A stretch of DNA of 7,078 bases from Clostridia bacterium (GTDB lineage Bacteria > Bacillota_A > Clostridia > Oscillospirales > CAG-272). Below, in pieces: positions 5,277 to 7,078 of this stretch; the stretch's first letter is position 1; each line of letters begins with the position of its first letter. The DNA lies in the NCBI GenBank assembly GCA_017408625.1, contig JAFQUG010000102.1, forward strand, positions 1 through 7,078. The letters run 5' to 3'. The notes beneath the pieces were generated by a model that saw only the letters and a program-made list of their open reading frames with translations, was not told the origin of the DNA and ran no database searches. Position numbers and translations under genes: made by a program.

Positions 5277-5588
5277 ATGGCAGTAAAGGAAAAGATCAGA
5301 GTTCGTCTGAAGAGCTACGACCACACCCTTATCGATACCGCAGCTGAGAAGATCGTCAAGGTTGCTAAGGATAACGGTTCCCAGGTTTCCGGTCCTATCC
5401 CGCTTCCCACTGAGAAGGAGATCATCACGATCCTCCGTGCAGTGCACAAGTACAAGGATAGCCGTGAGCAGTTCGAAATGCGCACTCACAAGAGACTGAT
5501 CGACATCATGAAGCCGTCGGCAAAGACCATCGACGCACTGATGAACATCGAGCTCCCTGCAGGCGTTGAGATCGAGGTTAAGCTTTAA
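5277..5588 (+). CDS. rpsJ: 30S ribosomal protein uS10
   Basis: Small-subunit head protein that also acts as NusE in transcription antitermination complexes. It is 103 residues, the normal length, beginning [20 protein letters not shown] with the conserved [29 protein letters not shown] and the C-terminal [14 protein letters not shown] 5277 is chosen because AAGGAGG at 5261-5267 is 9 nt upstream and the product then starts as in the family; an in-frame ATG at 5178 would fall within the leader structures. It is the first gene of the S10 operon, with a 145-nt gap before rplC. Confidence 0.98.
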   Translation: MAVKEKIRVRLKSYDHTLIDTAAEKIVKVAKDNGSQVSGPIPLPTEKEIITILRAVHKYKDSREQFEMRTHKRLIDIMKPSAKTIDALMNIELPAGVEIEVKL

Positions 5589-5733
5589 TAGCTTATATCA
5601 AGCACCGCGATATCAAGACTTGCAAAACAAAGATAACAGCCGACGAAGAAAGAAACTTCGGCTCGGTAACTTTGTAAATCATGTCGGTCCAACCGCATCG
5701 GCGACCGACCAATAATTTACAGGAGGAAACAAA
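5589..5733 (+). other. Structured rpsJ-rplC intergenic region
   Basis: 145 nt with two strong hairpins and no T-tract. Hairpin one: CCGA plus CGAAG (5640-5648) pairs with CTTCG and TCGG (5656-5660, 5663-5666), with an outer CAAAG/CTTTG (5628-5632, 5670-5674). Hairpin two: GTCGGT/ACCGAC (5683-5688, 5704-5709) around CCG-CAT-CGG (5693-5701). An 8-nt direct repeat ATATCAAG occurs at 5595-5602 and 5610-5617. Hairpin two ends about 11 nt before the rplC ribosome binding site, so a role in processing or translational control of rplC is possible. Confidence 0.55.
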
Positions 5734-6363
5734 ATGAAAAAGGGTATTATCGGTAAGAAAATCGGTATGACTCAGGTATTCGACGAGAACGGAAACGTTA
5801 CTCCCGTCACTCTCGTTGAATGCGGTCCGTGCGTAGTCGCACAGAAGAAGACCAAAGAGAATGACGGTTACGAGGCTGTACAGCTTGGCTTTATGGATGC
5901 TAAGGAAAAGCACCTGACCAAGCCTGAGCAGGGTCACTTCAACAAGGCAGGCGTTGCCTACAAGAGATACCTCAAGGAATTCCGTCTGGCTGATTGCTCC
6001 GCTTATAACGTAGGCGACGTCATTACAGCCGATACCTTCGCCGCAGGCGAGAAGGTCGACGTTACAGGTATGACGAAGGGTCACGGTTACACCGGCGCAA
6101 TTAAGAGATGGAACCAGCACAAGTTGCAGGCAACTCACGGCGTAGGTCCTATCCACCGCCAGTCCGGTTCTATGGGTGTTATCGACCCCGCCAGAATCTT
6201 CAAGAACAAGCACATGGCCGGCCAGTACGGTAATGAGCAGGTCACCGTTCTCAATCTCAAAGTTGTTAAGATCGACAGCGAAAGAAATCTGATCGCCATC
6301 AAGGGCGCTATTCCCGGCGCTAAGGACGGCATCGTGTTCATTCGTGACTCGGTAAAAGCATAA
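5734..6363 (+). CDS. rplC: 50S ribosomal protein uL3
   Basis: Binds 23S rRNA early in assembly and extends a loop towards the peptidyl transferase centre. It is 209 residues, the usual bacterial length. The N terminus [20 protein letters not shown] is diagnostic, followed by [16 protein letters not shown], the glycine-rich [58 protein letters not shown] and the C-terminal [21 protein letters not shown]. The loop has [14 protein letters not shown] where many bacteria have an IKRH-type sequence; I believe this is a lineage variant seen in some Clostridia, from memory. AGGAGG at 5721-5726 precedes ATG 5734 by 7 nt. rplD follows after 19 nt. Confidence 0.98.
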   Translation: MKKGIIGKKIGMTQVFDENGNVTPVTLVECGPCVVAQKKTKENDGYEAVQLGFMDAKEKHLTKPEQGHFNKAGVAYKRYLKEFRLADCSAYNVGDVITADTFAAGEKVDVTGMTKGHGYTGAIKRWNQHKLQATHGVGPIHRQSGSMGVIDPARIFKNKHMAGQYGNEQVTVLNLKVVKIDSERNLIAIKGAIPGAKDGIVFIRDSVKA

Positions 6364-6382
6364 GAAAAGGAGGAACTAAACA

Positions 6383-7006
6383 ATGCCGCAGGTAAAAGTA
6401 TATAATATGGCCGGCAGCGAAGTCGGCACCATGGCTCTGTCCGAAAAGATCTTCGGCGCAGACGTCAACGGCGCAGTCCTCCATGCTGCAGTCAGAGCAT
6501 ATTTGCTCAACCAGAGACAGGGCACTCAGTCCACTCTGACCCGCACCGAGGTTTCCGGTGGCGGTAAGAAGCCCTGGAGACAGAAGGGCACCGGTCGTGC
6601 AAGACAGGGCTCCACTCGCGCTCCTCAGTGGACACACGGCGGCGTAGCACTCGGCCCGAAGCCCAGAAGCTACCGCACCGGTATGAACAGAAAGACCAAG
6701 AGAATTGCACTGTACAGCGCTCTGTCCGCTAAGGTTGCTGAGGGTAACCTGATCGTGGTAGACGACATCAAGTGCGAAAGCTTCAGCACAAAGACAATGG
6801 CAAATATGCTTAACGCTCTCGGAGCAACAAAGAAGGCTCTCGTGGTTCTTCCCACGGTAGACAAGTTCGTTGTTAAGAGCTGCGCAAACATTCCCGGTGT
6901 AAAGACTTCTCTTTACAACACCATCAACGTATACGACATTCTTAACGCTGATAAGTTCATCATCGCTAAGTCTGCTGTAGCAATGCTCGAGGAGGTATAT
7001 GCGTAA
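6383..7006 (+). CDS. rplD: 50S ribosomal protein uL4
   Basis: Large-subunit assembly protein whose extended loop lines the exit-tunnel constriction; in E. coli it also represses the S10 operon. It is 207 residues, standard. The N-terminal strand MPQVKVYNMAGSEVGTMAL and the helix ending YLLNQRQGTQSTLTRTEVSG lead into the tunnel loop, about residues 60-75, with GGGKKPWRQKGTGRARQGS. This is wild-type in the KPWRQKGTGRAR region where macrolide-resistance changes occur. Globular domain motifs LIVVDDI, ALVVLP and NVYDILNADKFIIAKSAV follow. AAAGGAGG at about 6366-6373 precedes the ATG. The stop TAA shares its last base with the rplW start. Confidence 0.98.
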   Translation: MPQVKVYNMAGSEVGTMALSEKIFGADVNGAVLHAAVRAYLLNQRQGTQSTLTRTEVSGGGKKPWRQKGTGRARQGSTRAPQWTHGGVALGPKPRSYRTGMNRKTKRIALYSALSAKVAEGNLIVVDDIKCESFSTKTMANMLNALGATKKALVVLPTVDKFVVKSCANIPGVKTSLYNTINVYDILNADKFIIAKSAVAMLEEVYA

Positions 7007-7078
7007 TGAAAATGATCCAGGATATAATCATTAAGCCCGTTATCTCTGAGGCCAGCATGGACATGATGGAGCAGGAGA
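7006..7078 (+). CDS. rplW: 50S ribosomal protein uL23, N-terminal fragment (3' end outside window)
   Basis: Tunnel-exit protein that docks trigger factor and signal recognition particle. Only 24 codons are visible: MKMIQDIIIKPVISEASMDM and onwards, matching the conserved N-terminal pattern (I)IKPVISEKSM of L23. ATG 7006 overlaps the rplD stop (TAATG) and has AGGAGG at 6990-6995, 10 nt upstream and inside rplD. ATG 7012 would be 16 nt away and is less likely. Its position after rplD is standard for the S10 operon. Confidence 0.93.
   Translation, partial: MKMIQDIIIKPVISEASMDMMEQE

Noticed and set aside
4857..5489. 210-codon minus-strand ORF across the S10 leader and rpsJ
   Set aside because: It covers the promoter, leader structures and most of rpsJ in antisense and has no plausible family features.
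5593..6213. 206-codon minus-strand ORF opposite rplC
   Set aside because: Antisense shadow of a conserved L3 gene.

Overview
The window looks like chromosomal core-genome DNA from a Gram-positive bacterium of the class Clostridia, possibly Oscillospirales/Ruminococcaceae. The grounds are strong AGGAGG-type ribosome binding sites, sigma-A consensus promoters, a single-chain (eukaryote/archaeal-like) glycyl-tRNA synthetase, an L10-leader RNA before rplJ-rplL, and the gene order rpsJ-rplC-rplD-rplW. The lineage is an inference from gene content, not a database result. No phage, insertion sequence, CRISPR array, tRNA or rRNA is visible.

Layout: (1) 1-1617, plus strand: the C-terminal half of glycyl-tRNA synthetase, broken by an apparent one-base deletion near 162-164, overlapping by one base a DUF554 membrane protein. 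(2) 1618-1802: a convergent intergenic region with two strong hairpins acting as terminators. (3) 1803-2990, minus strand: rplL and rplJ, preceded by an L10-binding leader RNA with an attenuator and a perfect TTGACA-17-TATAAT promoter; no rpoB follows. (4) 3047-4561, minus strand: a two-gene unit of unknown function, an eight-helix membrane protein whose 3' end overlaps by 35 nt a compact HTH regulator-like protein, closed by its own terminator. (5) 4562-5276: a 715-nt divergent intergenic region holding the promoters of the membrane-protein unit and of the S10 operon, plus a leader of about 375 nt with a candidate attenuator. (6) 5277-7078, plus strand: the start of the S10 ribosomal protein operon (rpsJ, rplC, rplD, partial rplW) with an unusually long, hairpin-rich rpsJ-rplC gap.

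The functional theme is translation: one aminoacyl-tRNA synthetase, the L10/L12 stalk genes under RNA-level feedback, and the large S10 operon. The least explained parts are the long S10 leader, the rpsJ-rplC intergenic RNA, and the membrane protein plus compact regulator pair between the two ribosomal units.
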